The notes under the pieces are model-generated. The model was not told where the DNA came from and searched no databases. It saw only the letters and a list, made by a program, of their open reading frames with translations. A stretch of 64,000 bases of DNA from Leptidea sinapis. Lineage: Eukaryota; Arthropoda; Insecta; Lepidoptera; Pieridae. Made by a program: the position numbers and the translations under genes. Below, in pieces: positions 49,187 to 58,783 of this stretch. The first letter of the stretch is position 1, and each line of letters starts with the position of its first letter. The stretch covers positions 14,474,001 to 14,538,000 of the forward strand of contig NC_066281.1 of assembly GCF_905404315.1 (NCBI RefSeq). Direction: 5' to 3'.

Positions 49187-50347
49187 TCAACAATATGCCA
49201 CGCTCATGCGGGCAATCGAATCCAATTTGCGACGGACCGGACATTCGTCACTGAAGGCCCCGTGGTCTGTCCTTTCGAGACCTGCGGCCCGACAATTAGA
49301 GCAACACGGCTGTTCTCCCACAAGGTAGTGAGGGCAGTCGTGTCGTAGATGAGGGCCTCCACAGTGGCTGCAGAGGCTGGCAGTCTCTTTGCAACTACGT
49401 CGTCCGTGCCCGAAGCCAAGACATCGGGTACATTGGATGACAGGCGAGAAGTCCTCCACGGTTGACCGCTTGAGGTCAATGTGGACAGAACCTTCGGCTG
49501 TCAGTCGCTGCCACAGCTTTGGAGCAACTCGCATCACAATGTGGTTAATGTTCGGGTTTCGGTTTCTTCGACGGAACTTAATCTCGATTGACTGCTCTTC
49601 TTCGGAGAGCCCGGAAAATATCATTTTGTTTTGGGCCTTTAATGCCCCAAGGATGTCTTCGTCCTTGAGGTCTGCCAGTACGTCTTTAATAATGATAAGT
49701 GGATTTCTCCCCTTAGCTTCCTGAAATGTAAGTTCCGGGTTGCTCTTGAGCCTACTAGTTACAAATTCCACCTCTTCCCTCGACGCACATGTCAGAACAA
49801 CTCGCTGGTTGCGAACTCGGCGGACGCCATCGACCCTTGCTCCGGTTTTGGTGGGATCCACTGCAGTTCGTATTTTGTTCAGAACGTTTTCACTCGTATC
49901 AGATGTTGAAGTGCTACTGACAATCAATGAGTGGCTGGGTGTTCTAAGGCCCCTGGCAACTGCTCCCGCATAAGTCAGCGGTACAGCGGCTGCCCGCGGT
50001 GCATCCGACATCTGCACTGTTTTTGCGGCGATGCGCTCGATATTTTCATGGATCGTATTACTCTTTGTCTCCAGGGCCTTTACACCTTGCAGGAGCTGGT
50101 CTAAATTTTTGAGGGCTTTTACTTCTTCACTTTGACGGGCGTCTAAGAGCTCCGTATTTATTTCCTTCGTTTTTTCTAATTCCCTCTTTGCTGCTAGATA
50201 TTCACTATTGATTTCCTTAATATAGTCATAAATGTATACCAGGGCATCAGAAATTACCTTCTTGGTTGTTGGTGTGATACTCTTGGACTTGTCAAGCACT
50301 TCCATTGCAGCGTTGTAGCGTTCTCTAGCTTTCATCGGCGACGACAT
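49187..50347 (-). CDS. ORF1 (Gag-like) protein of the ORF1-only element, intact
   Basis: The frame encodes 386 residues from ATG 50347 (MSSPMKARERYNAAMEVLDKSK), the first ATG in the frame. Residues 20-120 are charged and heptad-like, a probable coiled coil. Residues about 160-300 match the conserved central block of the TRAS-like ORF1 (GARVDGVRRVRNQRVVLTC; PLIIIKDVLADLKDEDIL). Three zinc knuckles follow: C306-C309-H314-C319, C326-C329-H333-C338 and C349-C352-H362-C369, with exactly the spacing of the TRAS-like proteins. The C-terminal KLDSIARMSVAYC also matches. It is about 150 residues shorter at the N terminus than TRAS-like ORF1 and diverged at many positions, yet has no stop or frameshift, which suggests selection or recent insertion. 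It probably binds and packages element RNA. Confidence 0.92.
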   Translation of the reverse strand: MSSPMKARERYNAAMEVLDKSKSITPTTKKVISDALVYIYDYIKEINSEYLAAKRELEKTKEINTELLDARQSEEVKALKNLDQLLQGVKALETKSNTIHENIERIAAKTVQMSDAPRAAAVPLTYAGAVARGLRTPSHSLIVSSTSTSDTSENVLNKIRTAVDPTKTGARVDGVRRVRNQRVVLTCASREEVEFVTSRLKSNPELTFQEAKGRNPLIIIKDVLADLKDEDILGALKAQNKMIFSGLSEEEQSIEIKFRRRNRNPNINHIVMRVAPKLWQRLTAEGSVHIDLKRSTVEDFSPVIQCTRCLGFGHGRRSCKETASLCSHCGGPHLRHDCPHYLVGEQPCCSNCRAAGLERTDHGAFSDECPVRRKLDSIARMSVAYC

Positions 50348-50972
50348 GTTTAAAATTTATTTAAATCGTGCACTGTTATTATGTGATGTGAGTGTACTGC
50401 ACTGTTATTATTTGATGTGTGTGTACTACACTTAATTGTTGCAAAAACAACCTAGAATTTTCTTCTTCAATTCTTCCGGGTGGGATAACTTCACGTGGGA
50501 TGCTCCGATCTCCACGCTTTAAACGGCTTCAGAATTATTTTGTTAAGCGCTTCCTGAAAAGGTATTGCACGATCCGCTACTTCTCCGGGAACACTAATCA
50601 CGTGCCACGTGGTTTTAGGAAAAATCCTTATTATATTGTCGCGCGTGGCCGGAAATTTCTGTTTGTGGTATCAAAATCTTTGTTTAAATGAGACCTAACG
50701 ATAAATAAATTTAAATAAGTACGTTACCCCTTTACTTTTTGTGTGGTTCACTTTTTCACTAATTGTAACCTAAACAACAAGATTTTTTACACTTTTTCTC
50801 ACTTCTTACACTGCGATCTTCAAACAAATTATATCATTGGATTCACCACTTTGAAACGCGTCAAATGATATACAGCAACACTATGTACGCATCAAAAATA
50901 CCACCTCTAAGATTTTTCGACTGCGGAGCGATCCGATTTAGCTGTTAACACGACCGTGATCAGACTGCGACT
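50348..50972 (-). promoter_or_regulatory. 5' UTR of the ORF1-only element, with a 29 bp tandem duplication
   Basis: GCACTGTTATTATGTGATGT... at 50370-50398 is repeated with three changes at 50399-50427, just upstream of the ORF1 start. The outer part runs to CGACTGGGTTAGG. A 90-codon + strand frame (50419-50691) has no recognisable features and is probably chance. A promoter is expected here by analogy, not shown. Confidence 0.6.
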
Positions 50973-51175
50973 GGGTTAGGTTAGGTTAGGTTAGGTTAGG
51001 TTAGGTTAGGTTAGGTTAGGTTAGGTTAGGTTAGGTTAGGTTAGGTTAGGTTAGGTTAGGTTAGGTTAGGTTAGGTTAGGTTAGGTTAGGTTAGGTTAGG
51101 TTAGGTTAGGTTAGGTAAGGTTAGGTTAGGTTAGGTTAGGTTAGGTTAGGTAAGGTTAGGTTAGGTTAGGTTAGG
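50973..51175 (+). repeat. Telomeric TTAGG tract, about 40 units
   Basis: A near-perfect TTAGG array with two TAAGG variants (near 51115 and 51151) lies between the 5' end of the ORF1-only element and the poly(T) of TRAS-like copy 3. Confidence 0.97.
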
Positions 51176-51200
51176 TTTTTTTTTTTTTTTTTTTTTTTTT

Positions 51201-51664
51201 CGAGCTAGTGGCCTACCTCCCTGGCAACTCGCGTCCCAGGGCCGAGGAGCTACTACGGCTACTTCCTCCCTACCATTGAGCGGCAGGGTTTTGAGGTGGG
51301 TAATGCTTTATTTAAAAGGAAAAACTATATATAATTACACCCAACTACCTTACACCTAAGACTAAATACACAATTTTTACAATTAACTACAAATAACTAC
51401 AAAATTACAATTAACCTACTCAAATCAACTAATTATTTATTATTACAATCTATCTTAAACTAAGTCCACATACATTTTTATAGAGAGTCGCTGTGTTGTA
51501 TCAAGGTCCCTATACTTAATATAGGGAACCTTTCTGTACATTATTTACAATAAAATTTAATTTTAATTTTCATAACTTAGTTTTCTAATTAAATTTATTA
51601 CACATTTTTACACTAATATGTTTTATGATTAAAGAGACACGTATTATTTACAATTCTTAAGCTA
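51201..51664 (-). other. 3' UTR of TRAS-like copy 3
   Basis: It holds the CCCTGG...CCAGGG hairpin next to the poly(A) (about 51220-51242), the CCCTACC...GCAGGG block, AT-rich sequence, and the conserved stem-loop at 51497-51540. Confidence 0.8.
51497..51540 (-). promoter_or_regulatory. Conserved 3' UTR stem-loop (copy 3)
   Basis: AAGGTCCCTATA pairs with TATAGGGAACCTT (one bulged A), with an outer TGTA/TACA pair. The loop is shorter than in copy 2. Confidence 0.65.
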
Positions 51665-54600
51665 TTAAGTTTTAAATTTTGTGTTGCTGCCATTCCGCGG
51701 CAGCACGTCAGACAGAATCTTTAAACAGAAGCTTTCAAAGGACTTCCTCAATGGCTTTTCGACAAAAACTGGGAGGTTTGCCTCAGCAACGGCCACCCCG
51801 CTTTCCACCTCTAGGTCGCATCTCCACCGGCCGAACCTGGGGCATTCGAGCACCAGGTGCATTGCGCTTTCGTCAGTTTGACCATCGCAAATGCACACTG
51901 GGCTATCCCTTAGTCCGAACCGGTGGAGATACGCCGCGAAGCCGCCGTGGCCCGTTATAACCTGGGCCATCAATGCGGAGAAGGGCTCCTCCCTAACCAG
52001 CTTGTAAGACGCCGCGACGTCTGGCAGAAACGCCTTTGTGACACTTGCGGTTTGACCCGCGGTGTACCGCTCCTGCCAGACGTCGAGGGTCTTGGCTCTA
52101 ATTTTGCGGCGGAGAGTAGAAATCGGTACTCCATCGTATGCAGCCCTCAATTTCGAATGGAGCGCCGCGTCCTTCGCCAAGTGATCAGCCCTCTCGTTCC
52201 CCTCAATACCTACATGCGCCCGAACCCAGCGGAACCGAATGGTTTTACCCATTTCTCGAGCCCGCCGGATCAAGTTTTTAATTTCGAAGGCTATCGGGTG
52301 GAACGAAGATCGATCCCTTAGCAGCTCCAGCGACGACCTGGAGTCACTAAGGATCTCGACCTTCATGTCGGGCATCTTCAAGATGTCCTCGATAGCTTTC
52401 GAAATTGCGCACATTTCGGCTTGGAAGACAGAGCAAAAATTCTCCAATTTGAGTTTTCTTGCTCTGACTTCCAAGCCTCGCCGCCTGTATGAGATGCCGG
52501 CTCCAACCCTGCCCTGTATCTTGCTGCCGTCGGTGTAGACTTGCAGGTAACCTTCTCCTTCTCCTGGGTCATCCTGCACCTCTACCACGTCGGTCTCGGC
52601 CTGAGTTTCCTCGAGACAACAGAACTCTACCTCAGGAGCGAGGGCTGGATGGGGAGCATCCAGAAAGCTAACCCGCTGTTCAGCCTTCCTGTCTGCCATA
52701 TCATCAATGTCCTAACCCCTTTTATATCGGTACAATTGCCGCCTCTCGGATCCTCAGGTCGAGTGGCAAGATACCTGACAGGATCAGCGCCGCACTCAAA
52801 CTGGCGGTTTTGTAGGCCCGGCTGATCTTCCGCGCGAACCCTCGCTGAACTGCGTCCAGCAATTTCCGCACTCCGACTTGATCTACGGCTGGGACCCAGA
52901 CGCTTGAAGCGTAAAGTACGATTGGCTCCACAGCGGCGATGTAGATGGTCCTCACCACCTCTGGGTTCAGACCCCAGGTTGTCTTGGCCGCCCTTGACAA
53001 TTGGCCATAAATGGCCGTTGCCTTTCGGCAAACGTCAGCGACGTGCGGCTTAAAAGACAACCTGTGGTCAATAATAAGACCCAGGATTTTGGTTTCTGTG
53101 ACCATCTTTATACTTTTGCCGCCCATGGTGATCTGAATAGGTGTTATTTTCAGTTTCTTGGTAATCACCATGGCGTTGGTCTTGTGTGGAGCAAATCGCA
53201 GCTTGTTGTCCAAGCCCCAGTCGTAGACCCGCCGGAGGACGGAGTTAGCGGTCCGCGCGATAGTCTCCGGAGAGGAGCCCGAGAAGACGAGCACTACGTC
53301 GTCGGCGAAGGCTTGCACGCGTAGGCCCTCTTCCTCGAGGGCGCCCAGCAATGGATCGATCAGGAGGTTCCAGAATATGGGCCCCCCAATCGATCCCTGA
53401 ACGCACCCCTTGGTCGTGGGCCTCACGCACTCGGCGCCCGCATAACGAATAATGACCTCGCGGTCATTGAGGTAACTGCACACGGTGGAGTACAGATTTT
53501 GGGGACATTTCCTGGTGGCCAGCTGATGTTTAATAGCTGGCCACCAGGCGCTATCGAATGCCCCCTCTATGTCTAGAGACACCATCAATACTACCCTCCT
53601 TGCCCTGACCTCAGCTCTGATGTGCTCGATCAAAGCAAAGAGGGCATCTTCAGTGCTTCGCTGTGGCATAAATCCGAATTGGGCCGGATTTAGCGTCGGC
53701 AGTACGTGCCACTTTATCCGGCGTACCATCATCTTTTCCAAAGTCTTACCGTGGACTGACAAAAGTCCAATCGGACGGTAAGACTTTGGGTGATGGTAGT
53801 CGGATTTTCCCGGTTTGGGAAGTGTCACGACTGCCGCACGCTTCCACGGCTTCGGGAAGTATCCCACAGCGAGGCACCTGTTGGCTATCTCTAGGAAGAG
53901 CCGCTCATCCGCCTCAATGCTTTTGGCACTGATATCTGCCGTAAACGCGTCCGATCCAGGTGCTTTGCGAGCACTGAAGTCGTGAACCGCCTCCCTGAGT
54001 TCCGCAATGGTGAAGGGTGGATCATCCGCTGCACAGGATAACTCGCACAGCGGACGGTCCGCCCCCCTCCTCATTGCGGAGTGTACGGGAGTGTCATCCT
54101 CCAGCCTGTCGTCCGGGAAGAACGTAGCTGCAAGGAGTTCTGCACTTTGCTTGGGATCAAGAGTCACTCCGTCTCTCACAAGAAGTTTGTCTTCTTGCTT
54201 TTTCGAGGTTTGACGGAGGACTCTGTAGATTCCGTCCCAAAGGCTTTCGCCTGTTTGCGCGGTGCAGTACTCCTTCCAGCTATGGGTCTGCGCCGCTTGC
54301 GCGGCAGACTCATATTTCTCCCTGGCTTCGAGGTACTGGCGGATGACGAATTCCCTCCTTGTTGGGGCCGCGCAGCGTATGCGTCTCTTTTTGGTGACCG
54401 CATCTCGCTGCAGGACCCGAAGTTCGGAGGTCATCCACGGGGGTTCATACTTCAGTAGTCGCTTCAGCTTTGGGATCGCGGCCTCACACGCCTGTCGAAC
54501 CGCCTCCTGATATTCGAGGACAACGTTTTCGATGTCCTCGGGGGCGGTTACGGCCGACACTCTTTCCACTCGGATCTGGCGCTTTTGGAGCTGTAAGATT

Positions 54601-55358
54601 AGTTCCTTTCGGAACTTATCCCAGTCTGCCTTGCGTGTGTTATATATCCGAGTGGTTGGTGCTGGGCCGGGTGCTTTTGCACGACCAGCGCGTAGTCCTA
54701 TCCTTAGAGCGTTGTGATCGGAGCTTACCATGTCGGGGTCCACCCACCAGGACTCCATCCTTGACAGGATACTTTGGCTGCACACCGTAATGTCGACTCT
54801 GCTTGTACAGAGCCGACCTCCTCGAACCACTTGAAAAGTGGGTTCGGTACCTGTATTCAGGATGTGCAGCTGATGGTCGTCAAAGTATCCTGCCAATTCG
54901 GCTCCCCGGTGGTCCTCATCCGTGCTACCCCACCATGGGCTCCACGCATTGAAGTCACCTCCAATCACAACACTCAAGGTTCCCAATTTTGATCGGACGC
55001 TGGAGAGACGTTCCAGGTATGGATCCAGGGGTTTGTCTCCTTCCAGGTAAACGGATACTAATCCAAGTGTCCAGTCGGAGAACTCAATGGTAATTGCCAC
55101 TATGTTCTCCGACTGAAGGCTCGGATCACACGTTACCTGGAGGTCTTTATCAAAGACCACTATTGCGGCCTTTGCTGGATTGGTCCTATTTATCCCCTGG
55201 TCCATTTGATAGACGCGAACCCCTGGGTATCGCTTCAAGGCACCTTGATTACCTGTATAGGGTTCCTGCAGCAGTGCCAGGCTCACCTTCTGGCTGACAG
55301 CTTCTGCCATCAGCTCATCGGTCGCCAATCGCTTCCGCTGCAGGTTTACCTGTATCAT
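51665..55358 (-). pseudogene. TRAS-like ORF2 (endonuclease, RT, RNase H), copy 3, two lesions
   Basis: ATG 55358 (MIQVNLQRKR) lies 58 nt after the ORF1 stop; the frame is also open upstream to an ATG at 55451 inside ORF1, because this copy lacks the TGA found there in copy 4. Endonuclease and RT (FADD at 53298-53309) are unbroken down to LDLRIREAA, where a 2 bp deletion near 52737 shifts the frame. Just after it lies the TAG (52712-52714) shared with copy 2. A 344-codon frame from ATG 52699 then encodes RNase H (D57, E95, D119, H162, D172 in its own numbering) and the zinc motif C269-x-C271-x9-H281-x4-C286. The endonuclease and RT part could still be made as one protein without RNase H. Confidence 0.93.
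53511..53548 (-). other. Conserved coding stem D in RT
   Basis: CCTGGTGGCCAGCT pairs with AGCTGGCCACCAGG (14 bp, loop 10). In the other copies (33789-33826, 39898-39935, 61244-61281) one pair becomes G.U in sense RNA and the rest are unchanged. Confidence 0.72.
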
Positions 55359-55416
55359 GTGCCTTGAAGCAGTATCCCTGGGCCCGCGACCTCCTGGATT
55401 TACAACCGCGGTGCCC

Positions 55417-57018
55417 TTAGCAGTAGCACACGCCGAGGCGGGCAATGGCATCCCATTTCCGCCTCACCGGACAGTCACCGCTAAACGCACCGTGATCCGT
55501 CTTGTCCAGCTTCGCGTGACGGCAGTTAATGCAGCTGGGCGTCTCCCCCACGACATAGTCGGGGCATTCGCTCCTTACGTGTGGTCCCCCGCAGTGACTG
55601 CAAAGGTCCGAAGACTCTTTGCAGTGGCGCCGTCCGTGCCCGAAGGCTAGGCATTTCGAGCACTGAATGAGGGGCGAGAAGTCCTCGACCTTCGACCGCT
55701 TAAGGTCAAGATGGACGGACCCCTCGTCCGTCATGCGACGCCACAGCGGAGGGGCCACTCGCAGGACGACATGTGTGAGGTGCGGATTGCGGCACCTCCG
55801 ACGGAAACATGTTTCCGTCGTTTGTTGGTCTTTCTGCAGGCCTGTGAAGAGCTCTTTATTTTGCGCTCTTAGGGCTGCAATGACCTCCTCATCCTTGAGG
55901 CAAGCGAGGACGTCTCGGATGATCAACATCGGGTTTTTCCCCCTCGCCTCTTGGACTTGAAGGCCCGCATTAGCCCCGAGTCGCGTCTTCACAGCCTCGA
56001 CCTCGGTTCTTGTGCCGCAAGTGAGCACCACCTTCCTGTTACGCACTTTGCGAACACTGTCCACCTTAGCGCCGGTTTTAGTGGCGTCTACGGCCACTCT
56101 AATTTTGGCGACAACATTGTCGCTCGAATCATCGGGTGACTTGCTAGTCACCACGATAGAGTGGCCGGACTTAGCCGGCGCCTTGGCGGCCATAGCCGCA
56201 TACGAAGGTGGTCCTTTGGCCTGTGCAGGCTCCTCCAGGAGCTTAGTTGTTGTAGCTCCCAGACTTCGCACCTCACTAAGCATATCCATAGCCTCCCGTC
56301 GCATGGACTTAAGTTCTCCTAGAAGGGAGCCCAGCTCCACATCGGGTGGATGAGCGGGCAGCCTCGTGTTAATATGTTGAATTACATCGAATTCAACAAC
56401 ACGGCGGAGTGCCTCCAACTCCTTCCGCAACTCCGCCGTCTGCCCGCCCACATCTGCCTTCTCCACCCGTTGTGTTAACAGCAGAATCTGCTCCGCGTGG
56501 CTTGACTCCCTTCTTGAGATGTCCTCTGCGTGTCTCCTCTTGATATTTGCGATCTCTAGCTGGAGATCGCGCCGCGCACTGTTCACTTGAAGAGTGGCCT
56601 CGTAAAGAAAGTTGAGGCCCTCAATGACTGTTGTTTTTATGGAGCCCTTGAGATTGCCGGATTTTTCAAGCTCTTCTTTAGCCCGCTGGTAATTTCGATT
56701 TGCGTCCTTCAGAAGGGTCGCTGTCGGGCTTTCAGGTTCCCCGGCGCTTACTGATCGCGTTCCAGAAGGCGGAGTGTGGAAATCCATACCCGCCTCCCAT
56801 TGAAGCGCTTGCGCCAGGGTACTGCTACCCGGCTTACTTCCCGAGCCCGCACCGAAATCACTTCCGGTGAAAGAACCCTCCTCCGTGTCAATTTTTCGGC
56901 CAATTGCTGCACGCACTCTTCCCGGGTCTGAAGATGGACGTTTTGTGGCCATCGCCGTGGCCACCAACCCTTTGTCGCCAGGTCTAGTCACGCGTGCAAA
57001 TTTGGCTGATGAAGACAT
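55417..57018 (-). CDS. TRAS-like ORF1 protein (Gag-like, three zinc knuckles), copy 3, intact
   Basis: The frame encodes 533 residues from ATG 57018 (MSSSAKFARVTRPGDKG), which aligns with the starts of copies 1 and 2. The frame is open 96 nt further upstream, but that part reads as a Leu/Phe-rich stretch made from AT-rich 5' UTR and is not kept elsewhere. Zinc knuckles lie at C453-C456-H461-C466, C473-C476-H480-C485 and C496-C499-H509-C516. A coiled-coil stretch (about 120-230) precedes the conserved central block. The stop sits 58 nt before the ORF2 ATG, with ORF2 in the +1 frame. It is expected to bind element RNA and direct it to telomeres. Confidence 0.93.
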   Translation of the reverse strand: MSSSAKFARVTRPGDKGLVATAMATKRPSSDPGRVRAAIGRKIDTEEGSFTGSDFGAGSGSKPGSSTLAQALQWEAGMDFHTPPSGTRSVSAGEPESPTATLLKDANRNYQRAKEELEKSGNLKGSIKTTVIEGLNFLYEATLQVNSARRDLQLEIANIKRRHAEDISRRESSHAEQILLLTQRVEKADVGGQTAELRKELEALRRVVEFDVIQHINTRLPAHPPDVELGSLLGELKSMRREAMDMLSEVRSLGATTTKLLEEPAQAKGPPSYAAMAAKAPAKSGHSIVVTSKSPDDSSDNVVAKIRVAVDATKTGAKVDSVRKVRNRKVVLTCGTRTEVEAVKTRLGANAGLQVQEARGKNPMLIIRDVLACLKDEEVIAALRAQNKELFTGLQKDQQTTETCFRRRCRNPHLTHVVLRVAPPLWRRMTDEGSVHLDLKRSKVEDFSPLIQCSKCLAFGHGRRHCKESSDLCSHCGGPHVRSECPDYVVGETPSCINCRHAKLDKTDHGAFSGDCPVRRKWDAIARLGVCYC

Positions 57019-57173
57019 TGCTGGAACGGCGGCACGCAAGTTATTTAAAAAAGAAAAAAAAAAAAAATAAATAAAATAAAATAATAATAATAATAAATAG
57101 GGCAAACAAATCAAATTAACTTAGTAAAATATAAAATTGACAATAATAGAAAAACTTAAATATTGGAAAAATA

Positions 57174-57213
<40 letters not shown>

Positions 57214-58210
57214 CAAAATTTACAAATTTTCAAATTTCACCGGGACCACTCGAAAGTGCTTGCTCTCCCGATTACAACAAGTCCAAACACGGCTATTCTA
57301 GGGTAATACACACAGTAAAAATATTAAATCAATATAAAAATTTAAAAAGTCCTGATAATATAAAATATAATAATAATTTTATAATTCTGCCGGGGCCAAT
57401 CGATAGAACTTAAAATCGCAGTTTAAACGAGCCCAAACTCGACTTCCCTAGCTTCCTTGGTCTCAGAGATAGGGCCAAGGGGGTGAGGTATACCGGGGGG
57501 GGGGGGGAAGTTTCGTGGGGAACAATATTGGGGTGTGAATGATTTTTGTAAGGGGGGAGGGGGGGTGTTAGTAAGAAGAAGTGACAGTTAGGTGGTTAAT
57601 GATGAGATGTAGGGGGTTAATAATTAATAGGGGATATTGACTTGGTTATACCTCTGGTGTTGTACCGCGATTTCTGCTTCAATGACGTGTGTTCGGCGAT
57701 GCGGTGTGTGACCGGCGTTATAATTTGGCAGATCCACAGTTTTCCAATGTTATCGTATCATTGGTACGAAGAACCGAAGTGTGATGGGTGACAGCTGACA
57801 ATTGTCACTTGTCTAAGTTGTTCGAAAACCTCGTGGCTCCGCGTGCTTCCGTCTCCCATACAAAGCCAACGAGGTTATAAGTGGCACTTTTATCTTCAAG
57901 TATCTTCGCAATCCAATGTCCGATTTTTTTCAAATTTGGATTGCTGTACACGTCTCGATCAGCGCTACAGGAATTAGTGTTGCGTTCCTCGATAACTGCA
58001 GCGACGAATCGGGGCAGTTGACTCAAAGTCCAGACCCTGTATCTATGGAGCGCGCTGCACAAAACTTTCACAAACACTAATCCTGGTGATTTAAAAGCTA
58101 TCGAAACACTGAACCAAATTTCACTGAAAACGATTCACTATTTACCACTGAAATGATTTTTTACAACGGAGCTTTATGTTGATGACACGGTAGTTGGGTC
58201 AAAAAAAAAA
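57019..58210 (-). promoter_or_regulatory. 5' UTR of TRAS-like copy 3
   Basis: Two related segments start at 57245 and 57395 (150 bp apart), each followed by a CCAAACnCG...CCTAG block. A T-run of 36 (57178-57213; A-run in the sense strand) and a G-run of 13 (57495-57507) are present. The outer part matches copy 2 (AACCTCGTGGCTCCGCGTGC near 57827). A 90-codon frame at 57805-58077 is not conserved and is rejected as a gene. Confidence 0.7.
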
Positions 58211-58780
58211 GGGTTAGGTTAGGTTAGGTTAGGTTAGGTTACGTTAGGTTAGGTTAGGTTAGGTTAGGTTAGGTTAGGTTAGGTTAGGTTAGGTTAGGTT
58301 AGGTTAGGTTAGGTTAGGTTAGGTTAGGTTAGGTTAGGTTAGGTTAGGTTAGGTTAGGTTAGGTTAGGTTAGGTTAGGTTAGGTTAGGTTAGGTTAGGTT
58401 AGGTTAGGTTAGGTTAGGTTAGGTTAGGTTAGGTTAGGTTAGGTTAGGTTAGGTTAGGTTAGGTTAGGTTAGGTTAGGTTAGGTTAGGTTAGGTTAGGTT
58501 AGGTTAGGTTAGGTTAGGTTAGGTTAGGTTAGGTTAGGTTAGGTTAGGTTAGGTTAGGTTAGGTTAGGTTAGGTTAGGTTAGGTTAGGTTAGGTTAGGTT
58601 AGGTTAGGTTAGGTTAGGTTAGGTTAGGTTAGGTTAGGTTAGGTTAGGTTAGGTTAGGTTAGGTTAGGATAGGTTAGGTTAGGTTAGGTTAGGTTAGGTT
58701 AGGTTAGGTTAGGTTAGGTTAGGTTAGGTTAGGTTAGGTTAGGTTAGGTTAGGTTAGGTTAGGTTAGGTTAGGTTAGGTT

Positions 58781-58783
<3 letters not shown>
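58211..58783 (+). repeat. Telomeric TTAGG tract, about 114 units
   Basis: This is the longest tract of the window and almost perfect; single variants TTACG (near 58240) and a GGATAGG interruption (near 58668) are seen. It runs into the 81 nt poly(T) of TRAS-like copy 4. Confidence 0.98.

Larger units (their letters stand above)
47541..50972 (-). mobile_element. ORF1-only telomeric retrotransposon (non-autonomous, Gag-only)
   Basis: On the minus strand this 3.4 kb unit runs from TTAGG at 50973 through a 0.6 kb 5' UTR, one intact ORF1 and a 1.6 kb AT-rich 3' UTR to a poly(A) tail of about 17 (T-run 47539-47555) joined to TTAGG. It has the orientation of the TRAS-like elements, and its protein is clearly related to their ORF1. 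No frame of 60 codons or more exists in either strand of 47556-49186, so no RT or endonuclease is present. The ends look like those of a normally inserted element rather than a chance deletion, though a deleted ancestor is possible. It would need enzymes supplied by another element, such as the TRAS-like family. Confidence 0.82.
51176..58210 (-). mobile_element. TRAS-like telomeric non-LTR retrotransposon, copy 3 (about 7.0 kb, near full length)
   Basis: The order is the same as copy 2: poly(A) tail of about 25 (T-run 51176-51200), 3' UTR, broken ORF2, intact ORF1, long 5' UTR. The 5' junction carries an extra A10 run (58201-58210) before GGGTTAGG. ORF2 has two lesions. The outer 5' UTR matches copy 2. 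Confidence 0.93.

Noticed and set aside
50419..50691. 90-codon + strand frame upstream of the Gag-only ORF1
   Set aside because: It is antisense to the element's 5' UTR with no recognisable motif; probably chance.
56925..57114. Signal peptide or membrane segment at the start of copy 3 ORF1
   Set aside because: The Leu/Phe-rich stretch is translated AT-rich 5' UTR upstream of the conserved start at 57018 and is absent in other copies.
57805..58077. 90-codon minus-strand frame in the 5' UTR of copy 3
   Set aside because: It is not kept in copy 2 and lies in the shared untranslated 5' region.
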